Shown: positions 1-11,060 of the stretch, one piece after another | Numbering within the stretch: the first letter of the stretch is position 1 | Layout: each line of letters begins with the position of its first letter | DNA from: Chondrus crispus | Lineage: Eukaryota; Rhodophyta; Florideophyceae; Gigartinales; Gigartinaceae | Reading direction: 5' to 3' | Assembly: GCF_000350225.1 (NCBI RefSeq) | Contig: NW_005178810.1 | Coordinates: 595,508 to 659,507 of the forward strand | DNA length: 64,000 bases | Notes under the pieces: model-generated | Database searches by the model: none | The model's input: the letters and a program-made list of their open reading frames with translations, nothing else | What the model was told of the DNA's origin: nothing | Translations under genes and position numbers: made by a program

Positions 1-203
1 ATGAAACAAGACTACTTCCGAAACACAGAAGGTACTTAGGACGAACTGTATCTTACCCCTCAAAACAAACACGAAGGATCGAGTCAACCCGAGATGAAAA
101 CAACGTGTCAAAAGGTTCCATCAAGGCGCCGCGTGAAGGCGACAACCAGATGGGAAAAGGCTAATGACATTTATTTCAAAGTGTTGGACATCAATCCCTG
201 TCT

Positions 204-960
204 GTGCAAACGCGACTACTTCGAAGAACCATTGGTACGGTGTTCTTGTGCGACATCTCACATTTCCAACAATCCGAAGCTCTTCATGATAATATTACCA
301 CCGGTGGTGAACTGCTGAGTTGGGGGCCCCCAAGCCAGCGCATCGTTTCCATTGGAAACGGGGACACTACACCAATCCCTGGGATTGGCACCATCCGTGC
401 CATGGCTTCGTTTCATGCGAATCGTTTTCCGGTAGAGATGAAAGATACATTGTTCGTACCTCACCTCATGACCAACCTTCTTTCGGTATTCAAATTGCGC
501 CAGACGTGTTTCTGCATACGTTCTGACACTGATAACACAGTGAAAGAATGTTGTATTGTCACTTGTCGAGGAGGTGATGAATTAATTTTCGAGGGTGCAG
601 AATGCCAATATGGACTATATCGCATCAACATTTCTGCACCTATTGAATGTCCCCCAAAGCCCTCCACGCGACATCTAGACTTTCTGATATCGAAAAGCAA
701 AATATTTGGCATATGCCCCTCGAGAATGTTAGCAGTGGTACTATCCAAAAGTCACTACAACTGCTAGATGGGATCGACACCAAGACTTGAAGTAAAATAG
801 ACACTTGCCACTCCTGTCTGAGGGGTAAATCTACCCGCGATCTACGAAGAACACTTCATGATCTGACCAATGGTCCTTTAGGTCTGGTCCACACTAATCT
901 TATTGGTCCCCTCCAAGTTGTCTCCCTGAGAAGATCAAAGTACTGCACCGACATATATGC
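204..960 (+). pseudogene. Copia A protease and GAG pre-integrase remnant
   Basis: The frame open at 204-767 carries the block that follows the catalytic Asp in copia proteases: SIGNGDTTPIPGIGT, then DTLFVPHLMTNLLSV, matching the family pattern of a glycine-rich flap followed by VPxLxxNLLSV. The upstream catalytic D-S-G segment is not visible, so the protease is truncated or frameshifted at its start. From about 800 another frame gives CHSCLRGKSTR and GLVHTNLIGPL, which is the end of the pre-integrase zinc region and the start of the integrase core. The Asp normally found in VHTDLxGP is Asn here, so the first integrase catalytic residue is lost. Confidence 0.75.
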
Positions 961-1039
961 ATAGATGTCGTTCCAGTACTTTGATCACTAACGTCATCAT
1001 GATGACGCTAGTGCCCGTTCTTTAATACGTTTTACATAG

Positions 1040-1650
1040 ACAAAGGCAGCTTCTTCATCAGAACTGCCGGAAACGATCCTACAAGTCGAGAATATGTGCG
1101 AAAGTTCTGTCAAACTTCTCTCTCTCCGGCGGCTTCAAACCGACAACACCAACGAATGTACATTGAACAATATGAATAAATGGCTACAAGGCAAAAGCAT
1201 AATTCAACAAATTTCGTCAGCATACTTTCTGGAAAGTAGTGAGAAGGCAGAACGCCTAAATAGAACATTGCTTTACAATTCTCGCACCTTGATGCAAGAT
1301 ATGAATCACGTACGTAGGAGACAGAGATTGTGGGCTGAAGCCATAAACACAGCAATTTTTATTCCCATCCAACTCTTCGCTATCTTCGCTACTGCCTGCA
1401 ATGATCCAATGAATCCCTCATTTGAAGTCATCACTGGGAAACGACCAAATGTCCATCTCGTGTTTCGGGTCAAAAGCTTTCATACATGACCCAAAAGCGA
1501 AGAGAAAAGGAAACTTGAAGACAAGGGCTGAGGTTGGCTACCCTGTAGGGGTTTCAAATGGGAAAAGTTACAAAGTTTATCTTCCACAAAAGAAAACTGT
1601 AATCAAATTCCCTGATGTCAAGTTTGAGGAGCTGTGTCAACAGAACCTGA
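1040..1650 (+). pseudogene. Copia A integrase remnant
   Basis: The fragment at 1,094-1,489 contains a degenerate second catalytic block (RRLQTDNTNE, for the usual LRTDNGxE), then SSAYFLESSEKAERLNRTLL. The latter corresponds to the PxxNGxAERxNRTL block holding the catalytic Glu; the usual Asn-Gly is changed but the Glu remains. RLWAEAINTAIFI and PSFEVITGKRPNVHL follow. After a frame change near 1,470 the C-terminal part reads GSKAFIHDPKAKRKGNL and VGYPVGVSNGKSYKVYLP, typical of copia integrase C-termini. At least one frameshift separates the two parts. Confidence 0.8.
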
Positions 1651-1869
1651 CGCCATCGTGTGAATCTGGAAGTGCAAATTTGGACCCACAATCTGTATCC
1701 TTCAGTCTCCTAAAGGAGGATTCAGTTACTGCTCCCTTTCCCGAAAGAGACATATCTTCTTGTGGATTTGATTTGAAGAATACCGAAGACGAGAACGATC
1801 TTGCCTATCTCCATCCCCTGACATACTACCCTAATAAGTCCAGATCTCGAAGGACGGTTCGTCAGCTGG

Positions 1870-2540
1870 ATCTTTATACGGACAAATCTGCTATGATTTC
1901 ATTGAATGCGCGAATGAAAAATGAGGACTCAAGTGTTCTAACCTCGTTCAAGGAAGCAATGTCAAGTCCAGCTCGTGCTGCTTGGCAAAGTGCGATAGAG
2001 GAGGAAATCTCTCGTATACAGTATAATGATACGTGAGTTCTTGAATAACCTCCAAAATGTGTCAAGGCGATTGGAAACCGTTTGATGTTCGCAAACAAGA
2101 CTGATACATCGGGATAGCTCACCCGTCAAAAAGCTAGATTCGTGACACAAAGATTTTTGCAATGTCTGAGTATGGATTATAGGGAGACTTTTGCTCCTGT
2201 TGCTAGTCATACGACATTGAGATCACTACTCGCTGTGGTAGCGTCACAGAACTTGAAATATCTACAAATTGGTGTCAAGGCTGCGTTTTTGAACGAGGAG
2301 CTGGACGAAACAATCTATATGAAGCAACATGAAGGTTTCGTAGATCCCACGAAACAAGACTGGTTGAATCGATTGATAAAGTCCCTCTACGGGCCTCCAT
2401 AAGCTTCTCGAGCGTAGCGGATAGTGATTAACAAGCTTCTCGTTGATTTGGGATTCAGGGCTTCGCAACAAGTCCCTTGCCGCCACATTCCGGAATTGTC
2501 CGACGACAAATGTTGTCCTAATCTACGTAGATGATGGGTA
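1870..2540 (+). pseudogene. Copia A reverse transcriptase remnant
   Basis: The start of the RVT_2 domain reads AAWQSAIEEEISRIQYNDTW. After stops and frame changes it continues as AIGNRLMFANK, KARFVTQRFLQ, YRETFAPVASHTTLRSLLA, LQIGVKAAFLNEELDETIYM and IKSLYGPP. These are the successive conserved copia RT blocks; the Asp normally found in MDVKTAFLNG is Gly (IGVKAAFLNE). The catalytic loop is found as VLIYVDDG at about 2,517-2,537 in another frame. Several frameshifts and stops make the domain non-functional. Confidence 0.85.
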
Positions 2541-3505
2541 ATGGCTGGAGGCTCCAGGTCTGTATTGCTGGATATAGCATCTCAAAATGCTTCGAAGGAT
2601 GTAGTTCGTGTAGAAGAGGACGCAACTAAGTTTCTGGGGATCTTAACTTCGCGTAATCGAGAATTGGGACTTATCAAGATCTCAAATCCAACAATGATAG
2701 GTCAACTGCGGTCTAAAATCGGACCATCTGATGCTAAGGCGTCGTAAGTTCATATTCAAAGGCACATGGCTTTCACTGTACTCCCGGCCCGTGAAGAGCG
2801 GCAGTTCCAGGCCGTTCTGCACTCCCGTAGAACGAATTCGTTGGCTCAATTCTACATTAATGTGATACAAAGCGATCAGATATTGCTTTTTAATGATCCT
2901 TACTATCGAGGCATGTGAACGACCCATGGCGAGGTCACTGGAATGCAGCAAAACTCGTTTTGCACTACCTCAAGAGGACAACAGATCTTGTAATCGTATG
3001 CAGGTCTCATTTAGAGGGAAAAGAACGCTATCTGCAGGGCTATTTAGATGCAAATTGTGCTGGGGATCGTATGGAACGAAAGTCGACAAGCAGCTACCTA
3101 TTCAAATATTGCTATGTAGTCATCTTGTAGCGAAGTAAGATGCAGACATTCGTAGCACAATCTTCGTGTGAGCCAGAGTATGGTGATATGAGCTTTGCTG
3201 TCAGAGAAGCAACTTGGCTAGGAAGTTTTTAAGCATGGTTTCGGAGTTAGTCATCATGATTCCAAGGACTCAATCATGTTGTTTGCGGACAATCAAGGGG
3301 CGATGAAGATGGCGCTGAATGACTTGGAAAAAGAGATCGAAGCATATGGAGGATAAGTATCACCTTATGAAGCATCATGTCCAGACTTGCAAGTTTAAGT
3401 TGGAATAAATCTCCACATATGAGCAGGTATCTAATATCATCACAAAACTTCTCGCAGGCCGCACACACGGCAATTTCGCTCCTTCCATGAGAATGAGTGT
3501 TCAGT
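2541..3505 (+). pseudogene. Copia A RT end and RNase H remnant
   Basis: The stretch KFLGILTSRNRELGLIKIS, then PTMIGQL (2,610-2,705), matches the post-YVDD region FLGIxIxR...IxLSQ. RNase H is seen at 2,915-3,130 as GHWNAAKLVLHYLKRTTDL, then GYLDANCAGD and RKSTSSYLF, with later pieces SSCEPEYGDMSFAVREATWL and finally STYEQVSNIITKLLAGRTH near 3,420-3,465. The last piece is the standard C-terminal end of copia pol. The domains are in the correct order but in at least three frames, with stops between them. Confidence 0.8.
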
Positions 3506-3510
3506 AGATC

Positions 3511-3899
3511 TGATGTCGCAGGGGAGTTTTGAGATTTTTGACAACATCGACTTTCACAATATGAAAACTCATCTCCGTACACCAAGATTAAGAACCGCTT
3601 AATCTGGTTGAGTCCAAATGAGTCAATATGAAGCACAGGAATTCTTCTACATTGCTCCGCAAACGTTTAGTATGAGTAGGGCCCTTCTATATCTCATATT
3701 GAAAGGACGTACCTATCCTTCCTTCTCCTTAATCCGGCAACCATTAATCCTACAATGAAAAGGAAGGGTATTTGCTTTCTTCCGCGTTTTCGGCGGCTTG
3801 ATGTCCTGGGAATGAAAACCCAATGACGATGTCACTGGGGAGGAATGGGTGAAGTTCTGGTCTCCTCATCTTCATCATTTTGATGCTCTTCGAATTCGA
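3511..3899. other. No gene recognised
   Basis: This spacer lies between the end of copia pol and the interrupted minus-strand gene. It may hold the 3' LTR of copia A, but only one copy is in view so I cannot delimit it. On the minus strand an acidic stretch near 3,845-3,900 and a basic stretch near 3,790 may extend the neighbouring decayed gene. Confidence 0.3.
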
Positions 3900-4656
3900 T
3901 TACTCCTGCGGTTCTGTCCAGTTCGTCTCATTGTAAACAAAAACGGAGGATACAAATTCATCAAAGCTTGTCTTTGTAAAGTACGTTTCTGAGAACTGAG
4001 CTTGCGTCAATCGATCCTTCACCGCGTCACGTGTTTCGAAAGTGATGTAAAGTTAGAGCCCTTTTTAGCAGTTGCACCATAATCTCATCTTCTGTTGGAA
4101 TGCGACAAACAGATAGGCTCCCAGCCCTGTCATTGAATATTGGAGTGTCCTCAATATCCAAGAACCTCGGCTTCTCCCTTGATGGATCCATATCATGCCG
4201 TCTTCCTTCCACCATATCTCGCAACTTTACTGTCAAAAAGTAAGGTTTCGCCCAGCTGCTAGGTCTTACAATCATGGCCAGAGCGCGATCTTGTGAGGTA
4301 TACTTGCCAACATCAGCCTTCGACTCTGACTCTGAGAAATCCACGGTAAACAGTTTCACATGACAAGGACCCATGAAGTTGGATTTCGCAAATGAACGAA
4401 CACATCTCTTCAGAGTAGAAGTACTTGGCAGATTGAGAGTGAGCTGCCTTTCAATCGGTCTCTAAATCTTAAAGTTGGCAAGTGTCCGATGCGCAGTCAT
4501 GCTGAGACGTGTACTTCCAGGTGCCGCTATCAGTGATGCAATATTTGTTCAGGTCAATCAAATTCCACCAGAAGCACCTTCGCACATGCTGTCTATCAGC
4601 TGTTCAGACTCCTCAGCTCCGTATACAACGTCCAGCTCAACGCTCAATTCAATATC
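3900..4656 (-). pseudogene. Unknown decayed gene, C-terminal part (3' of gypsy insertion)
   Basis: I do not recognise the family. On the minus strand a protein-like reading runs from the gypsy junction through four shifted pieces: 4,656-4,558 (acidic, ending CEGASGGI and a stop), about 4,553-4,470, 4,440-4,027 (includes GPCHVKLFTVDFSESESKAD and WAKPYFLTVKLRDMVEG), and 4,045-3,900 (LYITFETRDAVKDRL, then FVYNETNWTEPQE and a stop). Charged and hydrophobic residues are balanced in each piece and the pieces abut, as expected for an old gene with a few indels. If the retrotransposon and one ATATC copy are removed, the reading stays open into the piece at 19,026-19,364. It could be a host gene or part of an unrecognised transposon. 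Confidence 0.45.
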
Positions 4657-5680
4657 TGTAGTGCAATGCGCCTGTCGGGCAGAGACCGCGGTCCGATGGT
4701 CCAGCAAAAACAACAACAGCAACAAAAAGAAGAACTGCCGACGGCACAGCGCTACGGAGTGTCCGACTCTCCCTTCTCCGTTTAAACGAGCTTGCGACTC
4801 GTAGTAGCTCCGATCTCTGATGGGGGGGGGGGCACAGAGAAATAGCCCGGCCCGGGATCGGTGTGGTAGAGACTTGCGAAGAGATCTGCTCGACGAGTGT
4901 GGAGTGGGGCGCGTACGTAGGTACCCCGGTTCCACTGGGTTGTAAGGCCAATGCTCGTTGAGCTTCTTCGACACCTTGTAACGCGACAAGGCCTTCGACG
5001 GGGGCGTCGCAACGCAGCCCGACGGGATGAAATGAAAGTAGCAGCGCTACGTCAACCGTGCCGCCCGATGGCTCGAAACACCTACACCGGTTCGGTCGCA
5101 ACCGACACCGATGGTACCAACACTGGCTCGTAATACGACGGAGCCCTTCGAGGGAGACGTCGTTGCAACGGTCTCCGTCGGAAAATGGGTCACAGTAGCA
5201 GCGCTACGTCAACTGTGTCGCCCGATGGCTCGAAACACCTACACCGGTTCGGTCGCAACCGAGGCCGATGGCACCAACACAAGATAAGGAAAAAATAGGT
5301 AGAATTAGAGATAGAAAAGGATAGGGAAATAAAGGAAAGAGAAAAGGGAACCCCGAGCGATAGAGGATGTCGTAGGCTTAGGTAAAAGGGAGCGTCTTGA
5401 TAGAGACGGACTTCGACCAAGGCGACATTCAACTCCGGCAACTCGGGTTGGTTTATTGACTTGTTCGGTCAAAGGGCTAAGTTATATAGAGCCCCGCCGG
5501 GGCGAGTACAGTAGCTCCCGGCTCTAGATTCTAGATCTAATTAGTAAATAAAATTAAATAATTAAAATAATCGTGCGCTTCGTCGCACACGTGTGTCCCC
5601 CAACCCCGGACTACAGTATCCAATTTTTTTCCTTTTTCACTTCCTTCCTCCCCCCTTCCCGAGACGGGTATTGCACTACA
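4657..5680 (-). repeat. 3' LTR of the gypsy element
   Basis: This is the LTR downstream of pol in element orientation. It begins TGTAGTGCAA and ends TTGCACTACA on either strand. It holds an imperfect 86 bp direct duplication at 5,038-5,123 and 5,195-5,280 (shared core GCAGCGCTACGTCAAC). On the minus strand it carries a TATATAA box near 5,482-5,488. It differs from the other LTR at two positions near 4,682-4,684, and at single positions near 4,759, 4,811 and 5,657, plus the G run near 4,821. Confidence 0.97.
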
Positions 5681-5692
5681 TATCCCCCTTCT
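5681..5692 (-). other. Polypurine tract
   Basis: On the minus strand the bases directly upstream of the 3' LTR read AGAAGGGGGATA. A purine run next to the 3' LTR is where plus-strand DNA synthesis is primed in LTR retrotransposons. Its position, touching the LTR boundary, supports the boundary call. Confidence 0.85.
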
Positions 5693-5790
5693 GAGCGCTC
5701 TCGCGCAGCGGCTTCACCCCTTTGCTTCCCAACTTCTTCCTTTTTCTTCCGACCATCGGTCGCCGCTCGCGTGAGAGTAAGACGATCTCC

Positions 5791-7359
5791 ATGTTTCCTT
5801 CATCGGATCCCACTGTCGGACATACCGCCCGCGGTCGCCGCGGTGTGGGCTTCTCACACACGCCTTCCATTCCTAGCGACCTTCCTTCCATACCCCGACT
5901 TTCCCCGAACACCAACGTTCCTGAACCGGTCTTTCATCCCGATCTCCATCCTTCATCAGCCCCTTGTCAATACCCCTCACTAGCTGAGCTCCAAGGTAAA
6001 TCCATGCGCGACTATCCCTTACTGTACGCGGCCACTCCTTGCTTTTCCGCCATCGACGTGCGCGACGTCACTAACATCGGGCGCGACTTTGCCGACGGTG
6101 CGGGGATGTTACCGGGTCACCTTCCCCTTCAAGCCATTTCCTCCTACGATTGGCGTGCCCGTGTCGCCATTCCCCCTTCTATCCTGCGTCGTTTCTCCCC
6201 TCGTGGCCGACAGGGCCTATCCCTGCGGTTCATGGAAGCCGTTCTCGACCGCCTCGACCTATCCCTATCCGATGCCCTCATCCCTCCGTCCTTCGGATGT
6301 GACACGTGGAAGTTTCGCACGGAGGGGGAGCGTGATTACCCTGACAACCTCCTCAGCTGGACACGGGGTAACCCCGTGCTGGAGGCGGACCGCTTGTGGC
6401 ATAACCAACTGACGGTGACTAACGATGCCCTGTCATACACGCGCGCAATCCTCCCCCTCAATTTCCGATATACGAAACGCCGGAACATCCCCTTCTTCCA
6501 GCATACGGTCCGATTCGAGCGTAAGATGAGATCGGACACGGGATATTTCCTAGTTTACCAAATGGTTGAGGCGGGGGAAATTGCTCGGTCACACTATCCC
6601 AACCGGTACCAGCAACTCCCCTCGTGGTGGGGACAATTTGAGGTCTGCCAAGGGTTTTGGGCAGAGCTCGGTCCCATCCTTACCTACTTTGGAAGCCATC
6701 TCACTGATCCTCGTCACGGGTTGTGGGTTGTCTTTTTGACGGAGTGGTGCGTGAAGGTAGCCGCCACCTTGCTCTGGGAGGCGTACGATTGTTGGCGGCT
6801 TTGGTATCTTCCTCCGAAGCTCGTCGAGCTCATGTGCCTTTTGGACTATACTGTGCCCTTGGGTGGAGCAGACACCGACTTCGAACTGCACTCCTTACTC
6901 GAAAAGATCAATCAGGTCGACTGGGATGTTGTTCCCCCTATCAACTCATCCCGATCCTTCGCGAGGCGACGCCCGTTCTTTTCTCCCGGACGAAGTCACA
7001 GTGCGGCGGGTGACTTTGTCTGGTTCAACCCTTGGACATCCGCCTTGTGCTTTCCCTCCGAAGCGCGCCTCAGTCGCCAATTCGGCAACCAAGTTCCAGC
7101 CCCTGACGTAGCTCCCATACGAGCCGTAGATCCCCGCGCAGACGACGTTTGCCCCCGACCGTCTGCTCCAGATTCCTCTCTCCCTGCAGCCCCAGCCGCT
7201 GCTCCTCCTGCTGTCGATATCCCCTCGGCAGGGCATACCGAAACTCTGTCGGTTAGGGAAGCATTGTCTTCCCCACCGTCCCCATCAATTCCCAAAAAGA
7301 GCGACGGAGCCATTGACATCTACTGCACATTGCTCCACACCCATGGCATCGAAGGTTAA
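5791..7359 (+). CDS. Antisense ORF inside the chromovirus, function unknown
   Basis: A 522-codon uninterrupted ORF runs opposite to gag-pol, between the polypurine tract and pol. I chose the ATG at 5,791 (MFPSSDPTVGHTARGRRG); the frame opens earlier, near 5,722, without an ATG. I do not recognise a domain. The first ~80 residues are Pro/Ser-rich, the middle (about residues 85-400) looks globular and is rich in Trp, Tyr and Arg (for example FLTEWCVKVAATLLWEAYD), and the last ~110 are Pro/Ala-rich and probably disordered. No transmembrane run, zinc ligand set or nuclease motif stands out. Codons favour pyrimidine third positions, and the other strand is full of stops, so this is unlikely to be a shadow. 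Antisense extra ORFs occur in some plant gypsy elements; any link to those is inference. Transcription could start in the adjacent LTR. Confidence 0.7.
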   Translation: MFPSSDPTVGHTARGRRGVGFSHTPSIPSDLPSIPRLSPNTNVPEPVFHPDLHPSSAPCQYPSLAELQGKSMRDYPLLYAATPCFSAIDVRDVTNIGRDFADGAGMLPGHLPLQAISSYDWRARVAIPPSILRRFSPRGRQGLSLRFMEAVLDRLDLSLSDALIPPSFGCDTWKFRTEGERDYPDNLLSWTRGNPVLEADRLWHNQLTVTNDALSYTRAILPLNFRYTKRRNIPFFQHTVRFERKMRSDTGYFLVYQMVEAGEIARSHYPNRYQQLPSWWGQFEVCQGFWAELGPILTYFGSHLTDPRHGLWVVFLTEWCVKVAATLLWEAYDCWRLWYLPPKLVELMCLLDYTVPLGGADTDFELHSLLEKINQVDWDVVPPINSSRSFARRRPFFSPGRSHSAAGDFVWFNPWTSALCFPSEARLSRQFGNQVPAPDVAPIRAVDPRADDVCPRPSAPDSSLPAAPAAAPPAVDIPSAGHTETLSVREALSSPPSPSIPKKSDGAIDIYCTLLHTHGIEG

Positions 7360-10300
7360 GCTCTCCAAGGGGCTTCCCTCGATGATCTGCGAGTCCTTGC
7401 TCGACTCGTTACCTCACTCCCGAAGGAAAAATCCTTGGGTGTGCCGCCCCACTGACCTGCCGCTTAGAGCGACTTCCCCGTGATCCGTTCTCGGATTATT
7501 ACCCCCTTTGGGAGCGACGTCCGATTATCGACGTCATCCGGTAGCTTTTAGCCAATAAAATGAATCACCTGCGTACCCCCCTGGTCTCAGGTTACCTCCT
7601 CTTTTGTGACCTCCCCTTGCATTCGGCCGGGGCGTGGCGGCCCCAGACAAATTTTTTTCTAGTCGTTTTCTCCCCTTTTGTATTACTCGTCCCCAGTACA
7701 ACACCAATGTTCGCAACCTCAGTTGCTCCTTGGTCCGTTTGGATCCCTCCTCGTAGAACTACTGGCTCTCCTTGAGTCTCGGAAGCGATCCGCTTATTCG
7801 GATAATTTCGCCTCACGTGGTCTGTCCGCATGCGCTTGAGTCATGAAGACAGGGGTCTTTTCCTTGGGGGTGTTTCCTCGAAATTCCCTTGACCTGCTCT
7901 AACAGAGGGGATCGGTCATGGATAAAGCAAAAAAATAGCTTGTCCCCTTACCCGTGCGTGGCATATTACTGTGTCCAACTTTGACGTCCCTAAAAAATCA
8001 TGAAAGATTGTCGCCACTACTGACCTTCGCATACCTTGTACAGTTCCTCGATAATCACCCTACCCTTCGTCGAGTGTTGGGCTAAAAAGTTCATCATCAT
8101 TCATTTTTTCTTTTTTTTTCTTACCCCGTATGAACCTCCTCTTCCTTCGGAAAGCCCACTTTTTGGTTGCTGGTGACGTTGTGCATTTCCTTGCGTCAGC
8201 TTCCCGTGCCATTTTTCTTTCTCCTTGGGGATGGTACGTGCAAGAATTGATCGTCATCTTCGATCTGCGTCGAACCCCCGATGGGGCCCCGGCAACATTC
8301 GTTGCGCTGTCACCTCCCAAACTGCCAAATCAACCTCTTTTTAGGTTTGGTTACAGTTCCCTGGCATCACTAGGAACGCTTGGTGCTGGTCCCCTTCGCA
8401 CGTTTCCAGAACATGTAGAGTCCCTACAAAGTGAGGCAATTCCATTGTTTCGCACGTGTGCTTCTGTACCAAGAAGTGCATGATCCTGTCAGTATGAGTA
8501 CTTGTCCTTTAGGACGGGGGATGTGCGGTCTTGTCGATGTCCACGATCAGTTTCCCGATACCGGTCGTAAGGTGTCCTTGGTCTTACCAAGATGACTTCG
8601 GGTCTGCCTCCATCGCTTGTAATTTAGAAGTGGAAAATCCGCGGTTTGTCACAGCCGTAAAAACGGAGCTCTGCACGTGGTCGACGGAAAAACGATCGTT
8701 GACTCGTAACTTGGCGAATCTCGCGGCGTCTCTCCTGACGGGAGCGTCATAGAAGGGAAACCTCTTTGGTAGTTGCGCCTGACCCTCGTCGAGAGTCGGG
8801 GCCGTTTCTCCGATGACGAGGAAGTAAACCTGGTGTTTGACTTCCTGCATGACTCCGCTTACATCCTCCAAAAATTGACGTTTCTCTCGAGCGTCACAAG
8901 ACGCCTTCGTCGCCCGTGTCGGGTTCGCGTTCCCGTATAGTATTAAAAAGCGACGTCCCCTACAGATCCTCTTTTCAGAGCGACGACCAGCTCGAAATGT
9001 GCTTCAATGGCCTGAGATGGGTGTATGAGGTCACTCACATTGCGATTGAAATATTTTTTTCTTTGAACACGGTACAGCACTGTCCCGTGGACGACGTCCA
9101 TAGATGAGGGGCGCGACTACCGGGTGCGTCGCTCTAGCGCAGTTCGGTCGTCCGAGATCGTGGCTCGGTGTCGTTGCTCCGCGTAACCTCTCCTTTGCAG
9201 TGAACAAGTGATGCCAATAATTAACTGTGGGTCATCGCCTTCGACGTACTCGACCCCTCTGGTCAAGCACATTCATCAGAACCGTCGTTCTATCTTGTGC
9301 CAGCTCCCTTTCTTGTTAGATCCGAGGAACAGTCGGCAGCAGGTCTCACGAGTACCAATCGTCGCAGTATATATAGAGATATATACATATATAATTTTTC
9401 TTTCCGTTCTTGTTACGAAGGTCGGGTGGAGGCAGAGGGGGATTATGATAAGTTGTAACAAGGTCCTTCTCGCTATAGTGTCTTAGTGACACGGTTCGTC
9501 CATGGCCACTGTGGGTCCCCGTGAGTGCGTTTGCCTCTCCCTCTTTATCGTCCGCGCCAGGGCTCCGGGTTGACACAGCACAGGTGATACCCTCAATCCT
9601 TCGGGGGCTACTGCCTTGACGAGAACATCCGCGGTGACCTTCTTCTAGATCGCACAAATCTTCCCTTTCCACATCATTCCGTAGTGATGTCTTCGATCCC
9701 CTTGACGAGGGTCACTTATTTTTCTTTTGATTTCGTCGAGATCGGGCCTTCTTCTGGGATACAATCCCGTTGTCGGAGACCGGTCCTTTTGGACGTAGTG
9801 AACGGAGAAGGAGTGTGTCAGGCCCTGAGTTCACCGTAGGTAAGGGACGTTGTCGGGTCCTTCTCCTTTTGAAGAAATAAAGCAAACGGGGGGTCCTCTT
9901 CCTTGTAGCGCGACGGTAGCCCACTTCTAGTCCTTACAGACTCGCTGACCGACGTCTCCAGTGCGAGGTCGTGCCCTTGACATCAAAAAATACCAAACGA
10001 AACGAAACAAAAACGAACAACATAAAAACAAAGAACTAATGGTAAGATCTTATGATAGCCAACCTGTGAATAGATCGTCAGGTATCCTCGTGGTAGTGGG
10101 GCGAGGGGTCGCCGGCGGTAGCCGTTCCGCGGGGTCCTCGTTTCGCTTAGGCCGCGGGAGGATAACTTCCTGGGATGCGCGTGGGTGCGCTGTCGTCGTC
10201 CGTTTGACAATGGTCTATGTGGACGGGCTTGTTTGCTCGTCGAGCGTGTTCAAATGAGTTGGGAGCGAGTATGACGATGAACGACATGACCGAGCAAGTG

Positions 10301-11060
10301 AGGCTTGGCCTCCGGACGACTTAGAGTATTGATGTCGTCGACCATGGCAAGCGGTAACAACTCTGCATGTACACTGCAGCGTGCAGTAAATTTTCCATAA
10401 TTTCGATTATAATTTCGAAGGGCGACTACCGTGCGCCCCTCGATTCCCCTTTTCGATCCGGCCTCTCGTTCCTGACACACCCAATTTTTCTGATTAAATT
10501 ACGTCCCACGAAGTCAACGTCACTTCACGTGCGCTCGGCGGCGTTGCAGGCGCGTACCCCGTAGACGTGATGCCTCATCCGGACGTACAGTAGGACGTCT
10601 CGTGGCATAGAGTGGCGAACATCGCCGAGTTGGTCACCTGCGTGATTCTCTCGTTCTATTCAGTTCCCTTCTATTTTTCCCATGCCCACTTATTTGGGCT
10701 TCCTGCATCCTTCTCCAACTTGCAAGTCTTCGCGTCGCTTGCTGCGGCAGGGATGTTCGCTTTCTCTGGAAGCACGTCACAACGGCATTTCTCGGGGCGC
10801 GTCCATCCTCGGGGAAGGCTTTTGTCGTTTGTACGAATTACCACCGAGTGTACTCAATGCCTCATCTGGGCCTGCAATATCACTTCGATTTCTTGAAAAC
10901 GCGTCGCGAGTCAGTCCCTTCCTATATGGGTGGCCCAGAGGGCTGACTGCCTTACTTCCCTAGATTCCACTTCCCCCATTTGCGGACCTCGCGGGTCCGT
11001 TCCCTCTTCGAATTTCTGACCCTTCCGTTGTCTCCAACCTGCGGACTTTATTGACGATGG
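7360..11060. other. Gypsy tail between antisense ORF and pol, no intact gene
   Basis: About 3.7 kb within the element without a long ORF on either strand. A short open run on plus (7,344-7,481, starting MASKVKLSKGLPS) could be a frame-shifted continuation or a second exon of the antisense gene. On minus, several stretches look protein-like but are separated by stops, notably 8,584-8,871 (VKHQVYFLVIGETAPTLDEG), 8,960-9,100 and 9,560-9,690. I recognise no family in them. An AT-only TATATA run lies at 9,369-9,393. The region is either a long 3' untranslated tail or the remains of another gene taken up by this lineage. Confidence 0.5.
7554..7559 (+). terminator. Possible polyadenylation signal for the antisense ORF
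   Basis: AATAAA lies about 195 bases after the stop of the antisense ORF and on the same strand. The motif is short and could occur by chance. Confidence 0.3.

Larger units (their letters stand above)
94..3510 (+). mobile_element. Decayed Ty1/copia retrotransposon A
   Basis: Translated fragments in several frames follow the copia pol order: protease, GAG pre-integrase, integrase, reverse transcriptase, RNase H. Stops and frameshifts occur in every segment, so the element is dead. The first ~200 bases, where gag would lie, contain nothing I can align by eye, and the 5' LTR would be outside the window. After the RNase H end at about 3,505 a purine run (GCAGGGGAG near 3,518) could be the polypurine tract, but no 3' LTR can be confirmed without its partner. 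Confidence 0.85.

Noticed and set aside
4558..5101. Several 75-150 codon minus-strand ORFs across the left LTR, repeated at 17,945-18,441
   Set aside because: They overlap each other in different frames and lie within both LTR copies; high GC keeps the frames open. No domain is present.
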